From assembly GCF_007595705.1 (NCBI RefSeq), contig NZ_NISY01000006.1:62001-126000 (forward strand): DNA of 64,000 nucleotides, written 5' to 3'. This DNA is from Streptomyces sp. SAJ15. GTDB lineage: Bacteria; Actinomycetota; Actinomycetes; Streptomycetales; Streptomycetaceae. A model generated the notes under the pieces. That model was given only the letters and a program-made list of their open reading frames with translations, made no database searches and was not told the DNA's origin. Below are positions 41,973 to 49,857 of the stretch, piece by piece (positions within the stretch are counted from its first letter, which is position 1; each line of letters begins with the position of its first letter). Position numbers and translations under genes: made by a program.

Positions 41973-42542
41973 TCAGCAGGGGGTCACCTCGGGGTCGATC
42001 GGCGGCAGCGCCCAGGGCTCCAGCGTCCCGCCGCAGTACTCGGCGAGGAACTGGACCATGCCGCCGCCGTAGTGCCACCACCCTCCGCTACGGGAGGCGA
42101 CCGTGACGACCCAGTCCTCCGGGCTGTCGCCTGTCGTCGTCCACATGAACTTGTCGCTCTCGTTCGACTCCCCCCACGGCAGCAGACCACCGGGCGCGGG
42201 ATGAAGGCTCAGGCCGAGACCGGGCTCCCACCAGGCGTCGGCAAGCACCTCCAGGGTGTCGCGGACGCCCTGAAGCATGTGGTGCTCTTCGCCCGGCTCG
42301 GGAAGGGCGACGAGCAGGAAGTCCCCGACGGCGAAGCTCCGGTACCGCTCGGCGAGGTGCCTGACATCGGCGGGAAGCCCGCTGCCCAGGCCCTCCTCGA
42401 CCACGGCCCAGTCCAGCTCGGCGGGCTCCGGCCGGCGAAGGGCGGTCAGCCCGGGGAGCGCGAGCTCCAGCGCCGCGAGAGCCTCTGCCGGATCCGTGAT
42501 CCGGCGCTTCGGCGTCTGTGTGCCGATCAGATCGTCCTTCAT
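41973..42542 (-). CDS. SMI1/KNR4 (SUKH)-like protein
   Basis: A 189-residue protein. The start (LAALELALPGLTALRRPEPA, then GSGLPADVRHLAERYRSFAV) and the acidic GDSPEDWVVTVASRSGGWWH block resemble SUKH proteins, which often act as immunity proteins against secreted nucleases or as housekeeping sensors. No toxin gene is adjacent. The call rests on pattern only. Confidence 0.6.
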   Translation of the reverse strand: MKDDLIGTQTPKRRITDPAEALAALELALPGLTALRRPEPAELDWAVVEEGLGSGLPADVRHLAERYRSFAVGDFLLVALPEPGEEHHMLQGVRDTLEVLADAWWEPGLGLSLHPAPGGLLPWGESNESDKFMWTTTGDSPEDWVVTVASRSGGWWHYGGGMVQFLAEYCGGTLEPWALPPIDPEVTPC

Positions 42543-42685
42543 GGGGCGGCAGCATGCCAGACCCGTCCGACATCCCCGGCGAGGGCCGTCGCCGGGAGGT
42601 GTGGAGCACCCAGGACGTCAAGCCGCGACACCGTCCGCTCCACCGGTCGGGCCGGCCCCGTACCAGCGGCCACGGCGTCCCGTCG

Positions 42686-44377
42686 TCAGCGCCAGCCGGC
42701 GACGATCAGGGACAGGCCGGTGGCGAACCCACAACCCAGCAGCGCCAGATAGACCGGGTAGTGGCGGCGGAAGCGGCGCGCCACGGCTCCGAAGGCGCCG
42801 AAGGCCAGGCCGACGGTGAGGGTGCGGCTGCCGCGGGCCTGTGCGGACTCGGCCAGCCATGCGGTGGCCGGAACTCCGGCGCGGCCCGCCTCGGCCGCGT
42901 AGACCTTGAACGGAATGCCGTTCCACGGCTGGTGGCGTACCGCGGACGTGGACTCGACGGACAGCTCGTGGCGTACCTCGGCTCGCATCCGGTCGGTGGT
43001 GAGCGGGGCCGGCATGCGAACTCCGTGGGCGGCGAGGTGGAGCGCGAGCAGTCCGCCCACCAGGCTGCCGGCGAGTGCCGCCAGCGACAGCGTGAACGCC
43101 CTGCGCGGCGCCGCCGCGCACACGACGGCCAGCAGCAGTTCCGGCATCAGCGGCCAGCTGAGCGCCTCGGCGACGGCCCAGGTGAAGGCGAGCGGCAGCC
43201 CCCAGCGTCCCACGGCCACCGCCGCGACACGGCGGCGGAGCGTCGAGTCCCGCACCGGCCCGGTGTCGGAGTCGGCACGCAGCGCCTCCACGGCGGCGCG
43301 CGCCTGCTCCGGTGCGGCCCCCGGCGGCAGCGGCGTCCCGATCCGCACCCGTATCAGGGCCGGGCGCAGCTTGCCGTGCTTGGGCAGCAGCCGGTCGGTG
43401 CCGGTGATGCCGACGGGGACGACGGGGACGCCCGCCCGCTCGGCGAGCGTCAGGGCACCGCGGTGGAAGGAACCGAGCTCGCCGTCCCGGCCGCGGGTCC
43501 CCTCGGGGAAGAGCACGATCGCGCGCCCGGCGCGCAGCTCGTCGACCCGGCCGAGCAGGTCGGTCATGCCACCGCCGGTCCTGCGGACCGGGAAGCCCGC
43601 CGCGAACACGCGGCAGATCCGGCTTCGCCGGGGCGAGCCGAACCAGTAGTCGGCGGCCGCGCCGATGGCCGGAGTGTGACCGGCGTCGAGGGCGGCCAGC
43701 AGGGCGGGGGTGTCGGCGTGCGAGGAGTGGTTGGCGACGACGACACAGCCACCACGCGGGAGCCGCCCGCGCCGCTGGACCCCGCCGGAGACGGAGAGGA
43801 CGACCAGCCACAGCAGCCGCCGCAACCCGGCCGCGACCCGGGACCGACCCTGCCCCGCACCTCCTCGCACCGGCCCGCCCGGCAGGCCGGGACCGCCCTT
43901 CCCCCTCCGAACGGTGGCCGCCGGGCCGGCCGCGCCGGCGCCGACCGGACCGCCCACGGTGGGCCTCGGCCCCGGCCACGCCGAGGATCCCGACCGGCGT
44001 GACCGACGCGGACGTTCGAGGTGGCTCCACGAGCGCCACGACCGCCGGACCGTCGACCCGGCTCCGGCCGTCCGCGCCATATGGTCGGTCCGGGTACGAG
44101 GGGCTCTCCGGCGGCTGCCGGAGACGTCCCGGAGCGCCTTCCGGCGACGGGACACCGCCGCTCGGGCCCGGCGGCGCACCGCCCAGGGGGCGGCCGGACC
44201 ATGACCGTCGGGGGAGGCGCCGAAGAGGCCCTGGGCACCCGCCCCGGAGAGCCGGGCCGCCTCGCCCCGCGGCCCGCCTCCGGCCGACGCTCCGGGCTCG
44301 GCGGCCCCGCCGCGCGGACGCGCCGCGGCCCGACCCGAGGTGCGGCTCGACTTCGTGTACGACACGGCCTTCGCCAT
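42686..44377 (-). CDS. PlsC-type lysophosphatidate acyltransferase with extra C-terminal membrane domain
   Basis: A 563-residue protein from ATG 44377, 18 bp after the cdsA stop with GGAGGA upstream; shorter starts at 44080 or 43871 cannot be excluded. The first 170 residues are disordered and basic. The acyltransferase motifs NHSSHADT (HX4D) and FPEGTRGRDG (motif III) follow, then GVPVVPVGITG. The C-terminal 220 residues include several hydrophobic segments (LPLAFTWAVAEALSWPLMPE onward). It sits at the end of a phospholipid operon with cdsA and a CDP-alcohol transferase. Confidence 0.8.
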   Translation of the reverse strand: MAKAVSYTKSSRTSGRAAARPRGGAAEPGASAGGGPRGEAARLSGAGAQGLFGASPDGHGPAAPWAVRRRARAAVSRRRKALRDVSGSRRRAPRTRTDHMARTAGAGSTVRRSWRSWSHLERPRRSRRSGSSAWPGPRPTVGGPVGAGAAGPAATVRRGKGGPGLPGGPVRGGAGQGRSRVAAGLRRLLWLVVLSVSGGVQRRGRLPRGGCVVVANHSSHADTPALLAALDAGHTPAIGAAADYWFGSPRRSRICRVFAAGFPVRRTGGGMTDLLGRVDELRAGRAIVLFPEGTRGRDGELGSFHRGALTLAERAGVPVVPVGITGTDRLLPKHGKLRPALIRVRIGTPLPPGAAPEQARAAVEALRADSDTGPVRDSTLRRRVAAVAVGRWGLPLAFTWAVAEALSWPLMPELLLAVVCAAAPRRAFTLSLAALAGSLVGGLLALHLAAHGVRMPAPLTTDRMRAEVRHELSVESTSAVRHQPWNGIPFKVYAAEAGRAGVPATAWLAESAQARGSRTLTVGLAFGAFGAVARRFRRHYPVYLALLGCGFATGLSLIVAGWR

Positions 44378-44394
44378 CGTCTTCCTCCGCTGCG

Positions 44395-45258
44395 TCACAC
44401 CGTCACCACCATCGCCAGCAGCAGCGCCGGCAGGAGAGAGTCGACACGGTCCAACAGCCCCCCGAAGCCGGGCAGCCAGTGGCCGGCGTCCTTCACCCCC
44501 GACTCCCGCTTGACCATCGATTCGAGCAGGTCGCCCAGGACGCAGCCGAACAGCACAGCCGCCCACAGCGCCAGCGAGAAGGCGCCGACGCCCAGCAGCG
44601 CCAGCCCGGTCACCACCGCCGCGCCCACGACGCCCGCCCACGTCTTGTTCGGCGACAGCGGCGACAGCGGCCGCGCCAGCGGTCCCCCGCGGCCCAGGGC
44701 CGTCCCGCCACACCACGCGCCGACATCGCCGAGGGCCACCGCCAGGCCCACCGCCACCGCGGTGTCACCCAGCACGACCAGGCCGGTCAGCGACAGCGGG
44801 ACCCACAGCAGACCGAAGACCGTCCGCGCGGCACGGGTGAACCCCGCGTCCACGTCCCCGGCCAGCAGCGGAGACAGGGCGGCCACGAGCAGCAGCAGCC
44901 CCGCCGCCCGCAGGTCGAGCGCCCCCGGCGCCCGCCACGCGAGCCCCGGAAGCACCACCGAAGCCACCACGAGCACGGCGTGGTCCGCGCGCCGCAGGCC
45001 GGCCATTCGTACGTACTCGCTCACCGCGACCACGCCGAGCGCCGCCGCCAGGACGAACGCCCCGGCACCGCCGCAGAACAGTGCCCCGAGAAAGACCGGC
45101 GCGGCCAGCGCCCAGGTGCGCCAACGCCTGCGCAGCTCCGACCGCGTCCGCAGACGGGAGGGCAGCGCCGCGACCGCGATGCCGCCGGCGCCGAGCGCAC
45201 CGGCGACCAGCGGTACGGCCCTTCCCACGGCCTCCTCCATCACCATGCCCGCGCTCAC
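44395..45258 (-). CDS. cdsA: Phosphatidate cytidylyltransferase (CdsA family)
   Basis: A 287-residue multi-spanning membrane protein from GTG 45258, which overlaps the previous stop by 4 bp. The CdsA signature is LSPNKTWAGVVGA followed by SMVKRESGVKDAGHWLPG and GGLLDRVDS; the usual PGHGG is PGFGG. It makes CDP-diacylglycerol from phosphatidate and CTP and feeds the CDP-alcohol transferase encoded just upstream. Confidence 0.87.
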   Translation of the reverse strand: MSAGMVMEEAVGRAVPLVAGALGAGGIAVAALPSRLRTRSELRRRWRTWALAAPVFLGALFCGGAGAFVLAAALGVVAVSEYVRMAGLRRADHAVLVVASVVLPGLAWRAPGALDLRAAGLLLLVAALSPLLAGDVDAGFTRAARTVFGLLWVPLSLTGLVVLGDTAVAVGLAVALGDVGAWCGGTALGRGGPLARPLSPLSPNKTWAGVVGAAVVTGLALLGVGAFSLALWAAVLFGCVLGDLLESMVKRESGVKDAGHWLPGFGGLLDRVDSLLPALLLAMVVTV

Positions 45259-45827
45259 GCCAGCTCCCGCCAAACCCCGCCCAGCCGCACCAGCGCGGTC
45301 AGCGCCGAGCCGGCCGCGACCACGATGAGCACGGGGACGGCCCAGCCCGTCGCCGCGGCGACCACCACCAGCAGACACCGCTCGGTCTTGCCCACCGGAC
45401 CGCCGTTGCGCCGCGCGGCGCCGGCCGCCGCGCCCGCGAGCGAGACCCACGACGGCAGCGTGGCCGCGAGCCCGGCGAGCGCCACCAGCCACAGCGGCGC
45501 GAGCGTGACGAACCCCGCGATGACCGCCAAGTCCGCCACCCGGTCGCCCAGCTCGTTGACGACCGCGCCACGCCGGCTGGTGCGCCCGGTCTCCCGGGCC
45601 AGGGCCCCGTCGAGATTGGCGAAGGCGAGCCGGGCAGCGAGCAGCGCCGCGACCGGCGGTGCGGCGAGGGGCGCGGGCGCGACCGCCAGCGTCACCGCGG
45701 CGCCCACCGCGCAGATCACCCCGGCGGCGGTGAGGGCGTCCGGCGACACCTCACGGCGGACGAGAGCCGCGCGGACGCCACGGAGTCGTTCCGCGTACCA
45801 GGGCTTGAGAGCGTAAAGGCCGTTCAT
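45255..45827 (-). CDS. CDP-alcohol phosphatidyltransferase family protein
   Basis: A 190-residue membrane protein. The CDP-alcohol motif reads LDGALARETGRTSRRGAVVN then ELGD. It keeps D-G-x2-A-R-x8-G but has Asn (VVNELGD) where the family usually has the third Asp, and NLDG rather than D-x2-DG before it. It is the first gene of the phospholipid operon and is followed by cdsA with a 4-bp overlap. It transfers a phosphatidyl group from CDP-DAG to an alcohol, if active. Confidence 0.8.
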   Translation of the reverse strand: MNGLYALKPWYAERLRGVRAALVRREVSPDALTAAGVICAVGAAVTLAVAPAPLAAPPVAALLAARLAFANLDGALARETGRTSRRGAVVNELGDRVADLAVIAGFVTLAPLWLVALAGLAATLPSWVSLAGAAAGAARRNGGPVGKTERCLLVVVAAATGWAVPVLIVVAAGSALTALVRLGGVWRELA

Positions 45828-45871
45828 GAGGCCAACCCTCACCCGGACGCCGGAACCCACACCACGCGCCA

Positions 45872-45895
45872 CGTACTCATATGTGTCTGAGTACG
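45872..45895. promoter_or_regulatory. Inverted repeat between laz cluster and phospholipid operon
   Basis: CGTACTCA and TGAGTACG are perfect 8-bp arms 8 bp apart, 45 bp upstream of the CDP-alcohol transferase start. It is a likely operator or weak terminator of the laz transcript. Confidence 0.5.
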
Positions 45896-45971
45896 AGCGC
45901 CATGGCCGGGTGTGTGTGCGGAGGTCGTCCCGCCAGTGCCCGACTACGGTGCACGACGTCGGACGAGGGGT

Positions 45972-47690
45972 TCACCGTGGTGTGGGCCTCCCGAGGGGCA
46001 GCAGGTAGTGCAGGGGCTGGTCCAGGTCGTCCAGGCCGAACAGTTCCTGCGCCGGCTCGTCGTGGAAACCGCCCAGTGGTGTTCCGGACAGCCCCAGAGC
46101 CGTGGCGACCAGCAGCACCGTCTGGGCCAGGTGCCCGGTTTCCAGCAACGCCAGTCGGAGCGCGCGGAGTCCGTAGCGCCGACGCAGGAGCCCGAGGTCC
46201 GTGTAGAGACCGAGGACGACGGGTGCCTCGTCGACGCCGATCCAGTCCGGGTCGTGCGCAGGGCGGGAGAAGTACGTCGAGAGCGGCGTCACCTGGTGTG
46301 TGGCGGGCGCGGGCCCGATCGGGCGTAGGGTCCGCCGCTCGGGTACGCAGTCGTAGGTCCCGGCGGGGACGCCGGCCACGTCGAGGACCAGGAGGCGTAC
46401 GCGGGCCGTGTACAGGGCCCCGGCGCTCGGGTGGGGGCGGCGGGTGAGATGGCGCACCGAGCCGTCCGAGAGGCGTTGCGTGGAGCGGCCGCTCTCGGAC
46501 AGGGAGTTCCACAGCAGCGTGCCCAGCGTATGGGCGTCCAGCGGCCCGCCGAGAGCGCCGCGCCAGGACGCCCTGCCGGCCAGGACGGTGTGCAGCGGTA
46601 CGTCGGGCAGGGGGCCGTGCGCCAGCGGTATCCCCGCCGGGACCGTGCCCGCCTCTTCCGCCCCCTCCGCCGTCGTCCCCGCGTCCGCCCGTTTCGCCGT
46701 CGGCTGTGGGGGGAGCGGCCGTAGGGCGGTGTCCTGGTTGCGGCCGATCCGGAACCTGCTGTGCTCCAGGTACCACACGTCCGGCGCTCGGTGGTCCTCG
46801 GGGAAGAAGTCCGCGGGCTCGCCCTCCTCCAGCAGCGTGCGCGCCGCCAGCCGGCACACCGCGCGCTCCTCGTCCGGGGTGACGCCCAGTCGGTTGAACA
46901 GCATGTGGAGCTGCGAAGCCCACACCCACGGCAGTACCGCCCCCGCCTCCGACGCCGTGAGGGACTCCCTCAGCTCCTCGTCGGCCTCGCGCACCCGGTG
47001 GACCCACTCCGTCAGCCACGGTGCCCCCGCACCGTTCTCCAACCCCTCCCGCAGGGCCCGCGCCCGGCGCTCGAGGGCCGGTCCCTGCGCGGCGTAGACG
47101 GTGTTGACCCGGGTGTGCACAGCGGCGGCCGGCAGCAGCTCCACCTCGGTGACCCAGCGCCACCCCGCCGCGTGGCGCCGTAGCCACCGCCCGGCGGTGA
47201 GCCGGTCCATGCGCAGCGCGTGCGTGGTGGCGTGGGCCAGGTCCGCCGCCACGGTGAGCCGTCCCGCACTTCCCGAGCGGCGGTCGAGGTCCCGCAGGGC
47301 CGCCACCGCCACCCGCGAGGAGTGGGTGAAGACCCGCTCGGCCGTGGGCAGTGCCCGTGGCCCGCCGTAGCGGTGCGTCTCGGGGACGTACGCCACGGCG
47401 CGTACCTCGCAGTGGCGCGTCGGCCAGGGCCCCGCCACCGCGGGCCGTTTCGCGGCCGCTCGCGCCAGGGTGTCCGGTAGTTCGGCGGCGGCCGCGGTGC
47501 CGAGCCCGCTCACCCGTATCCGCAGGTGCGGGCCGTCCTCGCCGTAGCGGATGAAGAACCACCGGGTGGCGTCCCCGGAGGCCACCAGGCCGTCCAGGAG
47601 GGGGGTGATGTCCTCGGTGAGGAAGCGGTCGGTGTCCTCGGTGGTGGAGTGCAGGAAGAGGTGGTAGCTGTGCCAGGTCTCGGTGGTCAC
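45972..47690 (-). CDS. lazF: LazF-type bifunctional protein: dehydratase elimination domain + azoline dehydrogenase
   Basis: A 572-residue protein from GTG 47690 (GAGGG upstream). Residues about 1-275 are a SpaB_C/thiopeptide-type domain (WHSYHLFLHS, WFFIRYGEDGPHLRIRV), which eliminates glutamate from glutamylated Ser/Thr made by LazB. Residues about 330-570 are an FMN nitroreductase-like, SagB/McbC-type dehydrogenase (RPHPSAGALY, HLAQTVLLVATALGLSGTPL), oxidising thiazolines/oxazolines to azoles. This fusion is characteristic of lactazole clusters. Confidence 0.88.
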   Translation of the reverse strand: MTTETWHSYHLFLHSTTEDTDRFLTEDITPLLDGLVASGDATRWFFIRYGEDGPHLRIRVSGLGTAAAAELPDTLARAAAKRPAVAGPWPTRHCEVRAVAYVPETHRYGGPRALPTAERVFTHSSRVAVAALRDLDRRSGSAGRLTVAADLAHATTHALRMDRLTAGRWLRRHAAGWRWVTEVELLPAAAVHTRVNTVYAAQGPALERRARALREGLENGAGAPWLTEWVHRVREADEELRESLTASEAGAVLPWVWASQLHMLFNRLGVTPDEERAVCRLAARTLLEEGEPADFFPEDHRAPDVWYLEHSRFRIGRNQDTALRPLPPQPTAKRADAGTTAEGAEEAGTVPAGIPLAHGPLPDVPLHTVLAGRASWRGALGGPLDAHTLGTLLWNSLSESGRSTQRLSDGSVRHLTRRPHPSAGALYTARVRLLVLDVAGVPAGTYDCVPERRTLRPIGPAPATHQVTPLSTYFSRPAHDPDWIGVDEAPVVLGLYTDLGLLRRRYGLRALRLALLETGHLAQTVLLVATALGLSGTPLGGFHDEPAQELFGLDDLDQPLHYLLPLGRPTPR

Positions 47691-47754
47691 GTGCGGCCCT
47701 CGTCGGATGGATGACGGTTGACTGGTGGCCGCTCTGCGGCCCGTCGGCGGCATG

Positions 47755-49857
47755 TCAGGGGAAGGGGTGCGGGTGGACGGTCAGGTCCGCGGGGCGGAGT
47801 GGTCGGTCCGTGCGGCCCAGCCGGTATGGCACGTCGAGCAGGCGCGGCAGCCCGCGGGTGCGGTGGTTGACGTGTCCGAAGGTCATCGGCAGTGAGCCGG
47901 GGACGATGACCTTGACGCAGTGGAGCCCGATCCGTGCGCGCAGCTCCCGCGTGCTCTGGTCGACGGCGATGACCTCCAGGCCCGTGGCCGCCAGCCGCTC
48001 CACCGTCGCCTCCAGCAGGACGCTGAGGTCGGTCACCGGCTGTGGGGCGTGCGGCCAGGCGTCGGCCACGTCGCGGCAGGGGGTGTCGGCGAACAGGAAC
48101 TCCAGCCGGGAGGCCGCCTCGGGCAGGGTGTTGACGCCCACGTGGTCGTCGAGGGTCACCACCAGTTCCGGCCGCTCCAGCATCGGTCGCAGCCGGTCGG
48201 GGTCGCGTGGACGGCCCTCGGCGAAGGACCGGTGCGCGGACTCCAGGACGTTGGTGACGACCTCGGCCACCGCGGAGCGGATCGCCGCGCGCGGGTCGTG
48301 GTGGGCTCCGGCCGCCAGGAACATCCGGGGCGCGTCCGGATGGGTGCCCTCGTAGCGGCAGACGGCCACCACCGCCGGGATCCCGAAGTCGTTCGTCGCG
48401 TCCAGCAGGATGAGTCGGTAGCCGGCGAGGGCCGCCCGGTCCGCCAGCAGGGTCACCTCGCGGTCCTCCCGCGGCGGCGCGACCCGGGGCAGCGGGGTGC
48501 CGGCGTACCAGGCCATCAGGAACGCGTCGCGCTCGGCGACCTCGAACAGGCCGTACAGCGCGGCCTCTTCGGGGCTGTTGCCCAGTCCGCAGCCGTTGGA
48601 GGACTCGTAGACCACGCGCGGCCGGCCCGTGCCGGGCACGTCCCAGTACGCCACGTGCTCGGGCACGGCCACCGCGCGGCCCCGGGTCAGCGACCAGCCG
48701 TGCACCCAGTCCAGCTCCAGGTCCGGGGTGTACGGCACGGCCCGCGACGCCGGATGGCCGTGGTGGGCGGGGTCCGGCAGGCCGAGCCGCTCGGGGTCCA
48801 CCGCCCGCCGCGGGCCCAGCGCGGCGAAGGACGCGCGCAGCACCGTCCGCCGGCCGGTCGGGCGCATCCCCGCGTACCGCTCGACGGCCTCGAAGAGCGC
48901 CACCCGCTCGCTGCCGGCGAAGTCCCCGCTCCGCCCGTAGCCGCCGTCGTCCAGCGGCCGTCCGTCCGTCACCAGCGCCGTCGTCAGGCAGAAGGCCGAG
49001 TCCTCCGACCGGAACAGTCCACGCACCGGACCGAACCGCTCGTCGTACAGGACCGTGCGCAACTCGCGTGCGCTGGTGCGGGGGTTGGCGCCCCGAAGTA
49101 CCGCCGGGTCCGGCAGCGGCCGCGGTCCCGAGGGCAGGGGCGCCACCGTGTCCGCGGAGTCGGGAGGGAGCGGACGGCACACCGCGCAGCCGCCGACCGG
49201 GCGCACCTGGTGGGTGGACCAGGTGCCCCGCACCTGGTGGACCACGTACACCGTCGCCGAATCCGCCCGTGCCTCCGCGGCCTCCGTCGTCTTCGCCGTC
49301 TCGTGCGTCCTCGCTGTCTGCTGGGCCTCTGTCGTCTCCTGGGCTCCCGCCGACTTCGTCGTCTCCGTGGTCTCCGCCGCCCCGGCGTCGCCCGCGGCTC
49401 CCAGTGCTTCGGTCGCTTCCGCGGCCCGAGCCGCCTCCACCCCCTCCCCATGGTCCAACAGGTCCATCGCCAGCGCGCCCATCGCCTCGGCGAGGGCGGG
49501 GGAGGGGACGCCGGCCAGCGCCAGTCCCGGGCTCTGCCAGGGGACCCGACCGCCCGCCGTGGCCAGTCGCTGGTACTCGGCGCACGCCAGGCACGCCGCC
49601 GCGCCCGGCCGGAGCGCCGGCCCGATCACGGCCACCGCTCCGTCGAGGCGCACCGGAACCCAGGCCACCGGATGGTCCAGCGCATGGCGGCTCAGCTCCT
49701 CGCCGACGCCCGGTGTCCACTCCGTCAGCAGCACGACCGCGCGGCCCCGCGATGTCCGAAGCGCCGTGTCGGCGGCGAGCACCGGCACGGGCAGCGACCC
49801 CAGCGAAGACCCCGGTACGGGAGAAGACCCCACCGTGGGCGGCGCGGCCGGCGTCAT
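47755..49857 (-). CDS. lazE: LazE-type YcaO cyclodehydratase
   Basis: A 700-residue protein whose ATG 49857 overlaps the lazD stop. The N-terminal 270 residues are an E1-like part with zinc cysteines CLAC and CAVC. The YcaO domain follows: CLTTALVTDGRPLDDGGYGR, ERVALFEAVERYAG, SSNGCGLGNSPEEAALYGLF and EVAERDAF. It activates the peptide backbone with ATP to close Cys/Ser side chains into azolines, helped by LazD. A Thr/Glu/Ala low-complexity insert (residues about 137-200) separates the domains. Confidence 0.92.
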   Translation of the reverse strand: MTPAAPPTVGSSPVPGSSLGSLPVPVLAADTALRTSRGRAVVLLTEWTPGVGEELSRHALDHPVAWVPVRLDGAVAVIGPALRPGAAACLACAEYQRLATAGGRVPWQSPGLALAGVPSPALAEAMGALAMDLLDHGEGVEAARAAEATEALGAAGDAGAAETTETTKSAGAQETTEAQQTARTHETAKTTEAAEARADSATVYVVHQVRGTWSTHQVRPVGGCAVCRPLPPDSADTVAPLPSGPRPLPDPAVLRGANPRTSARELRTVLYDERFGPVRGLFRSEDSAFCLTTALVTDGRPLDDGGYGRSGDFAGSERVALFEAVERYAGMRPTGRRTVLRASFAALGPRRAVDPERLGLPDPAHHGHPASRAVPYTPDLELDWVHGWSLTRGRAVAVPEHVAYWDVPGTGRPRVVYESSNGCGLGNSPEEAALYGLFEVAERDAFLMAWYAGTPLPRVAPPREDREVTLLADRAALAGYRLILLDATNDFGIPAVVAVCRYEGTHPDAPRMFLAAGAHHDPRAAIRSAVAEVVTNVLESAHRSFAEGRPRDPDRLRPMLERPELVVTLDDHVGVNTLPEAASRLEFLFADTPCRDVADAWPHAPQPVTDLSVLLEATVERLAATGLEVIAVDQSTRELRARIGLHCVKVIVPGSLPMTFGHVNHRTRGLPRLLDVPYRLGRTDRPLRPADLTVHPHPFP

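Noticed and set aside
41973..42542. SUKH-like protein as immunity to a secreted toxin in this window
   Set aside because: No polymorphic toxin gene is adjacent, and SUKH proteins occur in many unrelated contexts.
43999..45816. A plus-strand frame of about 600 codons across the phospholipid genes
   Set aside because: It is antisense to CdsA and the CDP-alcohol transferase, both supported by motifs.
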